Of a DNA stretch of 64,000 bases, positions 22,572 through 30,852 are shown piece by piece. Each line of letters begins with the position of its first letter. Positions within the stretch are counted from its first letter, which is position 1. The position numbers were made by a program, and so were the translations under genes. The notes below the pieces were generated by a model, which saw only the letters and a list, made by a program, of their open reading frames with translations, was not told the origin of the DNA and did no database searches. Source of the DNA: Alphaproteobacteria bacterium (lineage in GTDB: Bacteria > Pseudomonadota > Alphaproteobacteria > CACIAM-22H2). Location of the stretch: contig JAFKFM010000009.1 of the NCBI GenBank assembly GCA_017308135.1, positions 662,934 through 726,933 on the forward strand, given 5' to 3'.

Positions 22572-24122
22572 ATGCGCTTCGAAACCTTGCGGCGCTTCGC
22601 GACCGCATCCCTCATCGCCCTCGCCTTCGCAGCCCCCGCGGTCGTTGCATCAAGTGCTGGCGCCCAGCCCGCGCAGAACACGCTGCGCATCGGCTTGACG
22701 GCGGACCCCGACGCGCTGGATCCGATGCTGGGGCGCACGCTGGTCGGCCGCATGGTGTTCTCGTCGATGTGCGACACGCTTGTCGACTACAACGAGAAGC
22801 TGGAATTCGTGCCGCGCTTGGCCCAATCCTGGGAATGGGCCGCCGACGGCAAGACGCTGACCTTGCGCATCCGCCCCAACGCCTTTTTCCATGACGGCAG
22901 CCCTGTCGACGCGGCGGCGGTGAAAGCCTCGCTCGACCGCGCGCGATCGAACCCGCAATCGCTGCGCCGCTCCGAACTCGGCCCCATCGCCGAAACGGTG
23001 GTGGTCGACGCGCAGACGCTGCGCCTGGATCTGCGCTCGGCCTTCATTCCGCTGCTCGCCCAGTTCGCCGATCGCGGCGGCATGATCGTCAACGCCAAGC
23101 CGGCCGAAGCCGCCGGCCAGGAATTCGCGCGCAATCCGATTTGCGCCGGCCCCTATCGCTTCGCCGAGCGCGTGGCGCAGGACCGCATCGTGCTGCAACG
23201 CTTCGACCGGCACTGGGAGAAGGACCAGTACCATTTCGATCGCGTCGTCTATCTGCCGATCCCGGACGCCACGGTGCGCTTGGCCAACGTGCAGGCCGGT
23301 TCGGTCGATATGATCGAGCGCATCCTGCCGACCGATCTTCCCAACGCGCGCCGCGACCGCCGCTTGAAGCTGGCCGATGCGGTCGAACTCGGCTGGAACT
23401 CGATCATCATCAACACGCATAATGGCGCCAAGGCGGACAACGTGCTGGGCAAGGACAAGCGCGTGCGCGAGGCGCTGGAATTGTCGCTCGACCGCGAAAT
23501 CCTGAACCGTGCCGCGCATGCCGGCGAATTCGTCGTCGGCAACCAGCCTTTCGCGCCGGGTACGCCCTATTACGCGAAGGAATTGGCGCCCAAGCCGCGC
23601 AACGTCGCCCGCGCGCGCGAATTGCTGCGCGAGGCGGGCGTGCCCAATGCCAGCTTCACTTTGATGGTGCCCAACGACACCGAGCGCAACGCGGTCGCGC
23701 AGATCATCCAGCAGATGGCGCGCGAGGCCGGCTTCGACATCAAGCTGCAGGTCGTCGATTTCGCGACCTCGATCGCGATGAGCCAGAAGGGCGATTTCGA
23801 AGCCTATCTGCTGTCGTGGTCGGGCCGCGTCGATCCGGACGGAAACGTGCACACGTTCTTCCATTCGACCGGCGCGCAAAACGATTCGAAATTCGTGTCG
23901 CCGGTGATCGACACCGCGCTCGACAAAGCGCGCGAGCTGACCGACACGGCCGAGCGTTTGAAGCTCTATTCGGCCGCGACCGCCGTGCTGCTCGACGAGC
24001 GGCCGCGAATTTTCACTTACCATCGCAAATGGTTCTTCGCGTATTCCAGCCGCTTGAGCGACTTCACCGCGAACCCGGACGGCATGATCCGCGTGCGCGG
24101 CTTGCGCTGGAACGCGCAGTAA
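22572..24122 (+). CDS. ABC transporter substrate-binding protein (oligopeptide/DppA family)
   Basis: The 516-residue protein has a signal peptide (about residues 1-33, ending SSAGAQ). A family 5 solute-binding fold follows: LRIGLTADPDALDPMLGRTLVGRMVFSSMCDTL at the start, RLAQSWEWAADGKTLTLRIR, and the RVREALELSLDREILN segment. It would bind a peptide or similar solute in the periplasm and deliver it to the two permeases encoded next. Ligand specificity cannot be read from sequence; the AtzH-like neighbour hints at a nitrogen-rich small molecule. Confidence 0.9.
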   Translation: MRFETLRRFATASLIALAFAAPAVVASSAGAQPAQNTLRIGLTADPDALDPMLGRTLVGRMVFSSMCDTLVDYNEKLEFVPRLAQSWEWAADGKTLTLRIRPNAFFHDGSPVDAAAVKASLDRARSNPQSLRRSELGPIAETVVVDAQTLRLDLRSAFIPLLAQFADRGGMIVNAKPAEAAGQEFARNPICAGPYRFAERVAQDRIVLQRFDRHWEKDQYHFDRVVYLPIPDATVRLANVQAGSVDMIERILPTDLPNARRDRRLKLADAVELGWNSIIINTHNGAKADNVLGKDKRVREALELSLDREILNRAAHAGEFVVGNQPFAPGTPYYAKELAPKPRNVARARELLREAGVPNASFTLMVPNDTERNAVAQIIQQMAREAGFDIKLQVVDFATSIAMSQKGDFEAYLLSWSGRVDPDGNVHTFFHSTGAQNDSKFVSPVIDTALDKARELTDTAERLKLYSAATAVLLDERPRIFTYHRKWFFAYSSRLSDFTANPDGMIRVRGLRWNAQ

Positions 24123-24159
24123 ACGCCCGAATGACGGAACGCCCCAAGAAAACGGAACA

Positions 24160-25107
24160 GTGGGTCGCTATCTACTCCATCGTCTCGCTTTGGCGATTCC
24201 GACGTTGATCGTCGTCAGCATCGTCGTGTTCGTCCTGCAGAAACTTCTGCCGGGCGACGCGGCGACGCTGATGACCGCCGACGCCGATCTTTCCGCCGAC
24301 GATCTGGCGCGCATCCGTGCGGCCCTCGGCCTCGATAAGACCTGGCCCGTCCAATATCTCGTTTGGATGTGGGGCGTCGTGCAGGGCGATTTCGGCACGT
24401 CGCTCAATACCAAACTGCCCGTGCTGGAAGTGATCCTCGACAAGCTGCCGGTGACGTTCCAGCTCGCGTCGATGGCGATCGTGATTTCGGTCGGCATCGG
24501 CGTGCCGCTGGGCGTGATCGCCGCGTTGAAGCGCGGCTCGGCCGTCGATTACGGCGTCAACGCCGCCGGTCTGTCGGGCCTGTCGATCCCGCCCTTCTGG
24601 TTCGGGATCATGCTGATCCTCGCCTTCTCGGTCGAACTCAACTGGTTCCCGGCATCGGGTTACGTCAGCCCCGCCGAGGATTTCTGGGCCTCGATCCACA
24701 CGATGATCCTGCCCGCGATCGTGCTGGCGTCCGAAAACATCGCGATCCTGATGCGCCACACGCGCTCGGCCATGCTGGGCGTGCTGAAGCAGGATTACGT
24801 GCGCACGGCGCGCGCCAAGGGCTTGTTCGAGCGCGTCGTCGTCGTGCGCCACGCTTTGCGCAACGCGCTGATCCCGGTCATCACGCTGGGTGCCATCGAA
24901 TTCGGCCGCTTGCTCGGCGGGGCGGTGCTGACCGAGCAGGTCTTCACCATTCCCGGCTTCGGCAAGCTGCTGGTCGATGGCGTGTTCACCCGCGACTACC
25001 CGATCGTGCAAGGCGTCGTGCTGGTCGCGGCGTGCTGCTACATCGCGTTGAACTTCCTGGCGGACGCCGCCTACGCATCGGTCAATCCCCGGATCCGCGC
25101 ACGATGA
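24160..25107 (+). CDS. ABC transporter permease (DppB family)
   Basis: The 315-residue inner-membrane protein begins at a GTG, giving MGRYLLHRLALAIPTLIVVS, the classic DppB start. It has about six transmembrane segments and the EAA loop EQDYVRTARAKGLFERVVVVRHALRNALIPVITLG-type region that docks the ATPase. An ATG at 24131 is out of frame. It overlaps the next permease as ATGA. The pair forms the channel for the binding protein encoded upstream. Confidence 0.92.
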   Translation: MGRYLLHRLALAIPTLIVVSIVVFVLQKLLPGDAATLMTADADLSADDLARIRAALGLDKTWPVQYLVWMWGVVQGDFGTSLNTKLPVLEVILDKLPVTFQLASMAIVISVGIGVPLGVIAALKRGSAVDYGVNAAGLSGLSIPPFWFGIMLILAFSVELNWFPASGYVSPAEDFWASIHTMILPAIVLASENIAILMRHTRSAMLGVLKQDYVRTARAKGLFERVVVVRHALRNALIPVITLGAIEFGRLLGGAVLTEQVFTIPGFGKLLVDGVFTRDYPIVQGVVLVAACCYIALNFLADAAYASVNPRIRAR

Positions 25108-25979
25108 CCGACCTGGCGATCCAGACCGCCGCCCAAGCCTTGCCGCGCGCACCCGGCGTATTCGCGCGGTTGCTGCGCCATCCCGGCGCCGTCGCGGGCG
25201 GCGCCATCGCGCTGTTCTTCGTGTTGATCGCGATCTTCGCACCCGTGATCGCGCCCTACGATCCGATGGCGGTCGATTGGCTGGCGATTCGCGGCGGGCC
25301 TTCCGCAGCACACTGGTTCGGCAGCGATGAAATCGGCCGCGACGTGTTGAGCCGCGTGATCTGGGGATCGCGCGCCTCGCTGCTCGCGGGTCTCGTGTCC
25401 ATCGCCATCGCCATGGCGATCGGCGTGCCGCTGGGCCTCGCCGCCGGCTATCTCGGCGGCTGGATCGACGCGGTACTGATGCGCGTGGTCGACGGCATGC
25501 TGGCGATCCCGCTGTTGGTGCTGGCGATCGCCATGGCGGCGACGCTTGGGCCGTCGCTGACCAACGCGATGATCGCGATCGGCTTGTCGGTCTGCCCGAT
25601 CTTCGTGCGCCTGGCCCGCGCGCAAACCCTGAGCGCGATGGCCGAGGAATATGTCGAGGCGGCGCGCGCCATGGGCTATTCGCATCTGCGGATTGCACTG
25701 CGCCACGTGTTGCCGAATACCGTGCCGGCCTTGCTGGTCCAGGCGACACTGGGCATCGCCACCGCGATCATCACCGAAAGCTCGCTCTCGTTCTTGGGCC
25801 TGGGCCAACAGCCGCCGGCCCCCAGCTGGGGCTCGTCGCTCAACGCCGCCAAGAACTTCATCGTTCAGGCGCCGTGGATGAGCCTGTGGCCGGGTCTCGC
25901 CATCTGTCTGGCGGTTTTCGGCTTCAATCTGCTGGGCGACGGCTTGCGCGACACGCTCGATCCGCGCGACAAAGACTGA
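25104..25979 (+). CDS. ABC transporter permease (DppC family)
   Basis: The 291-residue protein has the DppC N-terminal segment with IAPYDPMAVDW and HWFGSDEIGRDVLSRVIWGSR. Five or six membrane helices and the EAA loop AEEYVEAARAMGYSHLRIALRHVLPN follow. The C-terminal LGDGLRDTLDPRDKD is standard. Its ATG overlaps the DppB-type stop. No ATP-binding subunit follows: the next gene is a cyclic-nucleotide-binding-fold protein, so the ATPases must be encoded elsewhere or shared. Confidence 0.93.
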   Translation: MTDLAIQTAAQALPRAPGVFARLLRHPGAVAGGAIALFFVLIAIFAPVIAPYDPMAVDWLAIRGGPSAAHWFGSDEIGRDVLSRVIWGSRASLLAGLVSIAIAMAIGVPLGLAAGYLGGWIDAVLMRVVDGMLAIPLLVLAIAMAATLGPSLTNAMIAIGLSVCPIFVRLARAQTLSAMAEEYVEAARAMGYSHLRIALRHVLPNTVPALLVQATLGIATAIITESSLSFLGLGQQPPAPSWGSSLNAAKNFIVQAPWMSLWPGLAICLAVFGFNLLGDGLRDTLDPRDKD

Positions 25980-25981
25980 CC

Positions 25982-26599
25982 ATGGAACCCGTTCAGCTTC
26001 TGGCGATCGCCGCGGCGGCCGCCACCCTCGCTTCCGCCGCGATGCGCACGATGCCCGCCTTGCGCCTGATCGGCATGGGCGCCGCCGCCCTTGCCGCCGC
26101 TTTCGGTCTCGCCGTCGGCAGCAACTGGCTGTTGATCGCGGGCGTGCTGGGCTTCGCCGCGCATGCGTGGCGCTATGTCGAAGCGCGCGCGACGGTGCGC
26201 CGGTTAGCCGACGCGGACGAGCCGCGCCCGACCGCGTTGTTCGCCTTCGTCGGCCGCGAGCAACACCCCGCCGACACGATCTTGTTCCGCAAGGACGAGG
26301 GCGGCGAGGAGATGTATCTGATCGTCGAAGGCTGGGTCGAACTCGTCGAGATCGGCAAACGCCTGGGGCCGGGTCAAGTGCTGGGCGAAGTCGCGATGGT
26401 GGTCCCGTCGCATCGGCGCTCGCTGACCGCGCGCACCGTGACGCCCGTGACGCTCGCGCGCATGACCAAGCGCGACATGGAACTGACCGCGTTGCAGAAC
26501 CCGGCGTTCGGGTTCGAGATGCTGCGCTTGGTTTCGCGCCGCTTGTCCGAAGACATCGACCGGCTGACGGGCGAGCTCAACCGGCGCGGCGGCGACTAA
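25982..26599 (+). CDS. Membrane-anchored cyclic nucleotide-binding domain protein
   Basis: The 205-residue protein starts MEPVQLLAIAAAAATLASA, two bases after the DppC-type stop. Two or three hydrophobic segments (about 5-65) are followed by a cNMP-binding fold (about 85-190) with ADTILFRKDEGGEEMYLIVEGWVELV and LGPGQVLGEVAMV. No helix-turn-helix is present, so it is not a transcription factor. The arginine expected in the phosphate-binding cassette is not clear, so ligand binding is uncertain. It may sense a signal at the membrane. It converges with the Crp-like gene, overlapping by 4 bases. Confidence 0.65.
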   Translation: MEPVQLLAIAAAAATLASAAMRTMPALRLIGMGAAALAAAFGLAVGSNWLLIAGVLGFAAHAWRYVEARATVRRLADADEPRPTALFAFVGREQHPADTILFRKDEGGEEMYLIVEGWVELVEIGKRLGPGQVLGEVAMVVPSHRRSLTARTVTPVTLARMTKRDMELTALQNPAFGFEMLRLVSRRLSEDIDRLTGELNRRGGD

Positions 26600-27132
26600 C
26601 GGCGGCGGCGCGCAAGCTCCCGGTAGAACGCTTCGCGCGAAACGCCGAGCTCGGCGGCGACGTCCTGCAAGCGCCCTTTCGCGGGCGGCACGTTGCCTTC
26701 GCCAAGCCACGCGTCGAAACGTTCGGCCACGGTCGGCAAGGCGCGGATTTCCGCCCGGACGCGCGCCGCTTGCACGCCGCGCGCAAGGCGCGCGCCCCAC
26801 GCCTCGGCCAAAGCCGGATCGGCGGCCAGCGCCGCGCGGAACGCGGCTTTGCTCACCACGGCGACGGCGGAGTCCTCGGCGGCGACGGCATCGCAGTGAT
26901 AATTGGCCGAGTAAGCCGACGCCTCCGCCAGGACGGCGCCGGCCCCCGCGTTTTGCAGGATAAGCGCGCTGCCCTGCGGCGTGTGCCGAACGAGATGGAT
27001 GCGGCCGCGCAGCACCAGATGGATGTTGCGCACCGGCTGACCGGCGGCGAACAGCTCCTTGCGCGCGGCGAACTCGACCCGGCGCGCGCCGTCGAAAATC
27101 GAAGCGATGAGATCGCGCATGATTTCGATCAT
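26596..27132 (-). CDS. Crp/Fnr-family transcriptional regulator, short form
   Basis: The 178-residue protein has a cNMP-binding beta-barrel (about 10-100) with RKELFAAGQPVRNIHLVLRGRIHLVR, a dimerisation helix, and a compact C-terminal helix-turn-helix (KGRLQDVAAELGVSREAFYRELARR). It is shorter than the usual 210-250 residues because the C-terminal domain is reduced to about 50 residues. No cysteine set for an Fnr-type cluster is present. Targets are unknown; the divergent Spy-like gene 60 bases away is a candidate. Start is either of two ATGs four codons apart. Confidence 0.7.
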   Translation of the reverse strand: MIEIMRDLIASIFDGARRVEFAARKELFAAGQPVRNIHLVLRGRIHLVRHTPQGSALILQNAGAGAVLAEASAYSANYHCDAVAAEDSAVAVVSKAAFRAALAADPALAEAWGARLARGVQAARVRAEIRALPTVAERFDAWLGEGNVPPAKGRLQDVAAELGVSREAFYRELARRRR

Positions 27133-27190
27133 ATAGCGATCGGCGCGCGCATGCGACGGTGCGGCCGTTCAAACATCCCCCGGAGCCCTC

Positions 27191-27778
27191 ATGCGCCGTA
27201 TCGCCGCCCTCATCCCCCTGCTGGCGATCGCCTTCGCCGCCCAAGCGCAACCGCACCGCCATGCGCCGGCCGCCGCCCCTTACGCCGGGCTGCAAACGCG
27301 CGAGATCAAAAGCCTATCGGCGGAGGATATCGCCGAATTGCGGCGTGGCGGCGGCTGGGGCTTGGCGTTGCCGGCCGAATTGAACGCCGTGCCCGGCCCC
27401 GCGCATCTGCTGGAGCTGCGCGAACCGCTCGGCCTGACGGCCGATCAAATCGCGCGGATCGAGGCGATATTCGCGCGCATGCAGGCGGAGGCAAAAACGG
27501 CGGGCGAGCGCTTCATCCGCGCGGAGGCCGACATCGAAGCGGCGTTTCGCGCGGGCGGCGTTCCGGCCGATCGGCTGCGCGCGCTAATCGACACCGCCGG
27601 CGCCGCGCGCAACGAACTGCGCTTTGTCCATCTGTCGCGCCATTCGGAAACGGTACCGCTGCTGACTTCGGCGCAAATCGAGCGCTATAAGGCGCTGCGC
27701 GGCTACGCCGCCGATCCTTGTGCGAATATCCCGCCAGGGCACGACGCGGCGATGTGGCGCCGCCACAACGCCTGCTAG
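27191..27778 (+). CDS. Periplasmic Spy/CpxP-like protein
   Basis: The 195-residue protein begins MRRIAALIPLLAIAFAAQAQ, a signal peptide. The mature part is helical with LLELREPLGLTADQIARIEAIFARMQAEAK, an LTxxQ-type motif, and LLTSAQIERYKALRGY, a second copy. This pattern is typical of Spy/CpxP proteins, which act as periplasmic chaperones or metal-stress sensors. GGAG precedes the ATG. The two cysteines are both near the C-terminus (DPCANIPPGHD and the terminal NAC). A second Spy-like gene lies at 43283. Confidence 0.7.
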   Translation: MRRIAALIPLLAIAFAAQAQPHRHAPAAAPYAGLQTREIKSLSAEDIAELRRGGGWGLALPAELNAVPGPAHLLELREPLGLTADQIARIEAIFARMQAEAKTAGERFIRAEADIEAAFRAGGVPADRLRALIDTAGAARNELRFVHLSRHSETVPLLTSAQIERYKALRGYAADPCANIPPGHDAAMWRRHNAC

Positions 27779-28729
27779 TTAGGCGTTCTTCGCCGCGAAG
27801 CGCCCGCCCTTGCGATAGGCGGCGAGCCAGGTCGGCGCCACCGCTTCCATCGCATGCGGCTTGACGCCGAGCGCTTCGAGGGCGGGCGCCCCCGTCGCGA
27901 CATTGTCGCTGCGCAGCAGCGTCACCTGATCGCGCGTCAGCAGCTTGATCGGCAGCAATTCCAGAATCGCCGCCTTCAATTCCGCGATCGGCCACGCGAT
28001 CGGGATCAGGCCGCGATGCTTGGCCGTGACTTCGAGCAGGTATTCCATCAACTGACGGAACGTGTAGGCGGTGGGACCCACCGCTTCGTAGGTCTTGCCG
28101 GCGGCGTCGGGCTTATCGAGGGCGGCGACGATGCCGTCGGCGAGATCGCCCACGTAAACCGGCTGGAAGCGCGTTTCGCCGCCGCCGATCAGCGGCAACG
28201 CCGGCGACCAGTTGGCGAGCTGCGCGAAGCGGTTGAAGAAGCCGTCCTCCGGCCCGATCACGATCGACGGGCGGAAAATCGTGGCGTTGGGGAACGCGGC
28301 GCGGATGCCGGCTTCGCCTGCGGCCTTGGAGCGCGCATAGGACGATTTCGATTCCGCCGAAGCGCCGAGCGCGGAGACATGGACGAATTTCGACACGCCG
28401 GCGTCGGCCGCGATCTTCGCCAAGCGCGTCGGCGCATCGGCGTGCAGCGCTTGGAACGTACGCTTCCCGCTTTCGGCGAGAATGCCGACGAGGTTGATGA
28501 CCGCATCCGCCCCTTCGACCGCGACGCGCAACGCCGCGTCGTCGCTGGTGATCGGCAGATGCATCGGCACGACTTGGCCGACATTGCCCATCGGCTTCAG
28601 GAAAGCGGCGGCGATTGTGTCGCGCACGCAGACCCGGACGACGCAGCCTTGCTGCGCCAGGCGCTTGACCACATAGCGGCCGATGAAGCCCGAACCGCCG
28701 AAGACCGTAACCCTGTGTCCCGCCTGCAT
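27779..28729 (-). CDS. NAD(P)-binding protein, complex I NDUFA9-like family
   Basis: The 316-residue protein has the atypical SDR start VTVFGGSGFIGRYVVKRLAQQG, then DAVINLVGILAESGKRTFQALHADA and the RPSIVIGPEDGFFNRFAQL segment. Those features typify bacterial homologues of the mitochondrial complex I accessory subunit NDUFA9. They bind NADPH tightly and lack the usual catalytic tyrosine-lysine pair. In alphaproteobacteria the gene is widespread; its exact role, in complex I assembly or quinone metabolism, is not settled. It abuts the Spy-like stop. Confidence 0.82.
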   Translation of the reverse strand: MQAGHRVTVFGGSGFIGRYVVKRLAQQGCVVRVCVRDTIAAAFLKPMGNVGQVVPMHLPITSDDAALRVAVEGADAVINLVGILAESGKRTFQALHADAPTRLAKIAADAGVSKFVHVSALGASAESKSSYARSKAAGEAGIRAAFPNATIFRPSIVIGPEDGFFNRFAQLANWSPALPLIGGGETRFQPVYVGDLADGIVAALDKPDAAGKTYEAVGPTAYTFRQLMEYLLEVTAKHRGLIPIAWPIAELKAAILELLPIKLLTRDQVTLLRSDNVATGAPALEALGVKPHAMEAVAPTWLAAYRKGGRFAAKNA

Positions 28730-28794
28730 ATAAGCCCCCTGAAGCTGGCTCGACCGGGATAATCCCCCCGCGCGTCCGGGTCAAGCTTGGCCAG

Positions 28795-28823
28795 TTGACT
28801 TCGCAAGGCGGCGGGGATAGACG
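28795..28823 (+). promoter_or_regulatory. Candidate promoter of tRNA-Leu
   Basis: TTGACT is followed after 17 bases by TAGACG, about 66 bases upstream of the tRNA-Leu 5' end. The -35 is strong and the -10 poor, so this is a candidate only. No other gene lies between it and the tRNA. Confidence 0.4.
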
Positions 28824-28889
28824 TTCGCCCCTCGCGTTTGCCCTGCTGGAGCGCGTCCTTACCAAGGACGAGGTCCGGCGAGGCCCGGT

Positions 28890-28976
28890 GCCCGGGTGGC
28901 GGAATTGGTAGACGCGCTAGATTCAGGTTCTAGTGGCCGAAAGGTCGTGGAAGTTCGAGTCTTCTCTCGGGCACCA
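28890..28976 (+). tRNA. tRNA-Leu (anticodon CAG)
   Basis: An 87-base class II tRNA with encoded CCA. The acceptor stem GCCCGGG pairs with CTCGGGC with one G-T pair. The D-arm region GGTGGCGGAATTGGTAGAC is typical of leucine tRNAs. The anticodon stem CTAGA/TCTAG holds loop TTCAGGT with anticodon CAG, decoding CTG. A long variable arm (GGCCGAAAGGTC) and the T-arm GTTCGAGTC follow. nrnC begins 80 bases downstream. Confidence 0.97.
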
Positions 28977-29055
28977 AGTTTCCCTCCCGCCGGCGGCGCC
29001 GATACGGCAGCCCCGGCGGGAGATCACTTCCCCAGGTTCCATTAGCCGAGCGATC

Positions 29056-29667
29056 ATGGCCGTCCATCTCCACCAGGGCGATCTGCCCGCCGGTTTGAAA
29101 TTCCCCAACGGGGTCGCCATCGATTCCGAAACGATGGGCCTGCGCCCGGAACGCGACCGGTTATGCGTGGTGCAGCTTTCGGGCGGCGACGGCACGGCGC
29201 ATTGCGTGCGCTTCGCCAAGGGCCAATACGCCGCGCCGAATTTGAAGGCGCTGTTGGCCGACAAATCGACGCTGAAGCTTTTCCATTTCGCGCGTTTCGA
29301 CGTCGCGGTGATGAAGAAATATCTGGGCGTCGATACCACGCCCGTCTATTGCACCAAGATCGCGTCGAAGCTGGTGCGCACCTATACAGACCGTCACGGG
29401 CTGAAGGATCTGGTGCGCGAGCTGACCGGCAAGGAATTGTCGAAGGAACAGCAAAGCTCCGATTGGGGGGCCGCCGAACTCACCCAAGCGCAGCTCGCCT
29501 ATGCCGCCGCCGACGTGCTTTATCTTCACCAAGTGAAGGAAAAGCTCGACGTCATGCTGGCGCGCGAAGGCCGCACCCAGATCGCGCAGGCCTGTTTCGA
29601 CTTCCTGTCCACGCGCGCCGATCTCGATCTGCTCGGCTGGGACGAAGAAGACATCTTCGAACACTAA
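29056..29667 (+). CDS. nrnC: NanoRNase C / 3'-5' exoribonuclease (RNase D-like)
   Basis: The 203-residue protein is a DEDDy exonuclease domain alone, without the HRDC domains of RNase D. Catalytic residues are visible: AIDSETMGL (D and E), FHFARFDVAV (D), and YAAADVLYL (Y and D). The start VHLHQGDLP and the ending ANLDLLGW-like ADLDLLGWDEEDIF match alphaproteobacterial NrnC. That enzyme degrades dinucleotides left from RNA and pGpG turnover, replacing Orn. I start at the ATG giving MAVHLHQGDLP; the frame upstream runs into the tRNA. Confidence 0.92.
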   Translation: MAVHLHQGDLPAGLKFPNGVAIDSETMGLRPERDRLCVVQLSGGDGTAHCVRFAKGQYAAPNLKALLADKSTLKLFHFARFDVAVMKKYLGVDTTPVYCTKIASKLVRTYTDRHGLKDLVRELTGKELSKEQQSSDWGAAELTQAQLAYAAADVLYLHQVKEKLDVMLAREGRTQIAQACFDFLSTRADLDLLGWDEEDIFEH

Positions 29668-29774
29668 GCCCGTTATTGCGGTGCAGCATCCCGGCCTGCT
29701 CAATTAAGCGGCGCGGGCACCCCCGCAAACCTTGCGGATACGAATCACCAAGTCTTATCAAAAACTTGCCCTGG

Positions 29775-29804
29775 TTGACTTCGCCGGGCCAAGACAGGCA
29801 TAAT
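29775..29804 (+). promoter_or_regulatory. Sigma70-type promoter of the kdsD-lpt-rpoN operon
   Basis: TTGACT, an 18-base spacer and CATAAT lie 56-85 bases upstream of the kdsD ATG. Both hexamers are near consensus and the -10 stands in a locally AT-rich stretch. It is the only good promoter seen before the tightly overlapping kdsD-lptC-lptA-lptB-rpoN series. Confidence 0.7.
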
Positions 29805-29859
29805 TTTTGCGTGATATTCGGCGCTCCGTCCCCGGAGGCCGAGACCCTTTGGGACGGAT

Positions 29860-30852
29860 ATGAACGCATCGAATAGCCCCGCGATCCATCTCGATGACGC
29901 CACCGTGACGGCCGACCTCGCCGCCGCGCGCAAGGCGATCGCGACGGAGCGTGCGGGTCTCGCCGCGCTGGAAGCCGCCCTCGACGCCAATCTGACGCGC
30001 GCCCTCGACGCGATCCTAAACATCAAAGGCCGGCTGATCGTGTCGGGCATGGGCAAGTCGGGCCATGTCGCGCGCAAGATCGCGGCGACCTTTGCCTCCA
30101 CCGGCACGCCCGCGCAATTCGTCCATCCCGGCGAGGCGAGCCACGGCGATCTTGGCATGATCAAGCCCGAGGACGCGGTGCTCGCGTTGTCGAACTCGGG
30201 CGATACGGCGGAAATGACCGACCTGATCGGTTATACGCGCCGCTTCCGCATTCCCCTGATCGCGATCACGATGCGTGGCGAATCCTCGCTCGGCCAAGCG
30301 TCCGACGTGCTGCTGAAATTGCCGGACGCGGAGGAAGCCTGCCCCGTCGGCCTCGCCCCCACCACCTCGACCACCTTGATGCTCGCCTTGGGCGATGCGC
30401 TGGCGGTGGCGTTGATGGAACGGCGCGGCTTCACCGCCGAATCCTTCCGCGAATTCCATCCGCGCGGCAGCTTGGGCAAGCGCCTCGCGAAGATTTCCGA
30501 TCTGATGCACGCCGAACCGCCGGTCGTGCGCGTCGGAACCAAGATGGCGGAAGCCGTATTGGAGATCACCGCGAAGCGCTTCGGCTGCACGGCCGTGGTC
30601 GATGCGCGCGGCGATTTGGTCGGCATCGTCACCGACGGCGATTTGCGCCGGCATATGGGCGGCGATCTGCTGCAAATGCCGGTCGAGCGCGTGATGACCG
30701 CGAATCCCTTGCGCGTCGCCCCCGGCGGTCTGGCGCTGGAAGCGCTGGCCACGATGAACGCGCGCCAGATCACGGCGCTGCTGGTGTGCGAAGGCGCCAA
30801 GCCCGTCGGCATCGTCCATATCCACGATCTGCTGCGCGAGGGCGTCGCCTGA
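29860..30852 (+). CDS. kdsD: Arabinose-5-phosphate isomerase (KdsD/KpsF)
   Basis: The enzyme converts ribulose-5-phosphate to arabinose-5-phosphate, the first step to Kdo of LPS. The 330-residue protein has a SIS domain (about 40-175) with SGMGKSGHVARKIAATFASTGTPA and SNSGDTAEM, then two CBS repeats (about 210-328). Length and architecture are standard. The stop overlaps the lptC start as TGATG, so the Kdo step and LPS export are co-expressed. Confidence 0.94.
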   Translation: MNASNSPAIHLDDATVTADLAAARKAIATERAGLAALEAALDANLTRALDAILNIKGRLIVSGMGKSGHVARKIAATFASTGTPAQFVHPGEASHGDLGMIKPEDAVLALSNSGDTAEMTDLIGYTRRFRIPLIAITMRGESSLGQASDVLLKLPDAEEACPVGLAPTTSTTLMLALGDALAVALMERRGFTAESFREFHPRGSLGKRLAKISDLMHAEPPVVRVGTKMAEAVLEITAKRFGCTAVVDARGDLVGIVTDGDLRRHMGGDLLQMPVERVMTANPLRVAPGGLALEALATMNARQITALLVCEGAKPVGIVHIHDLLREGVA

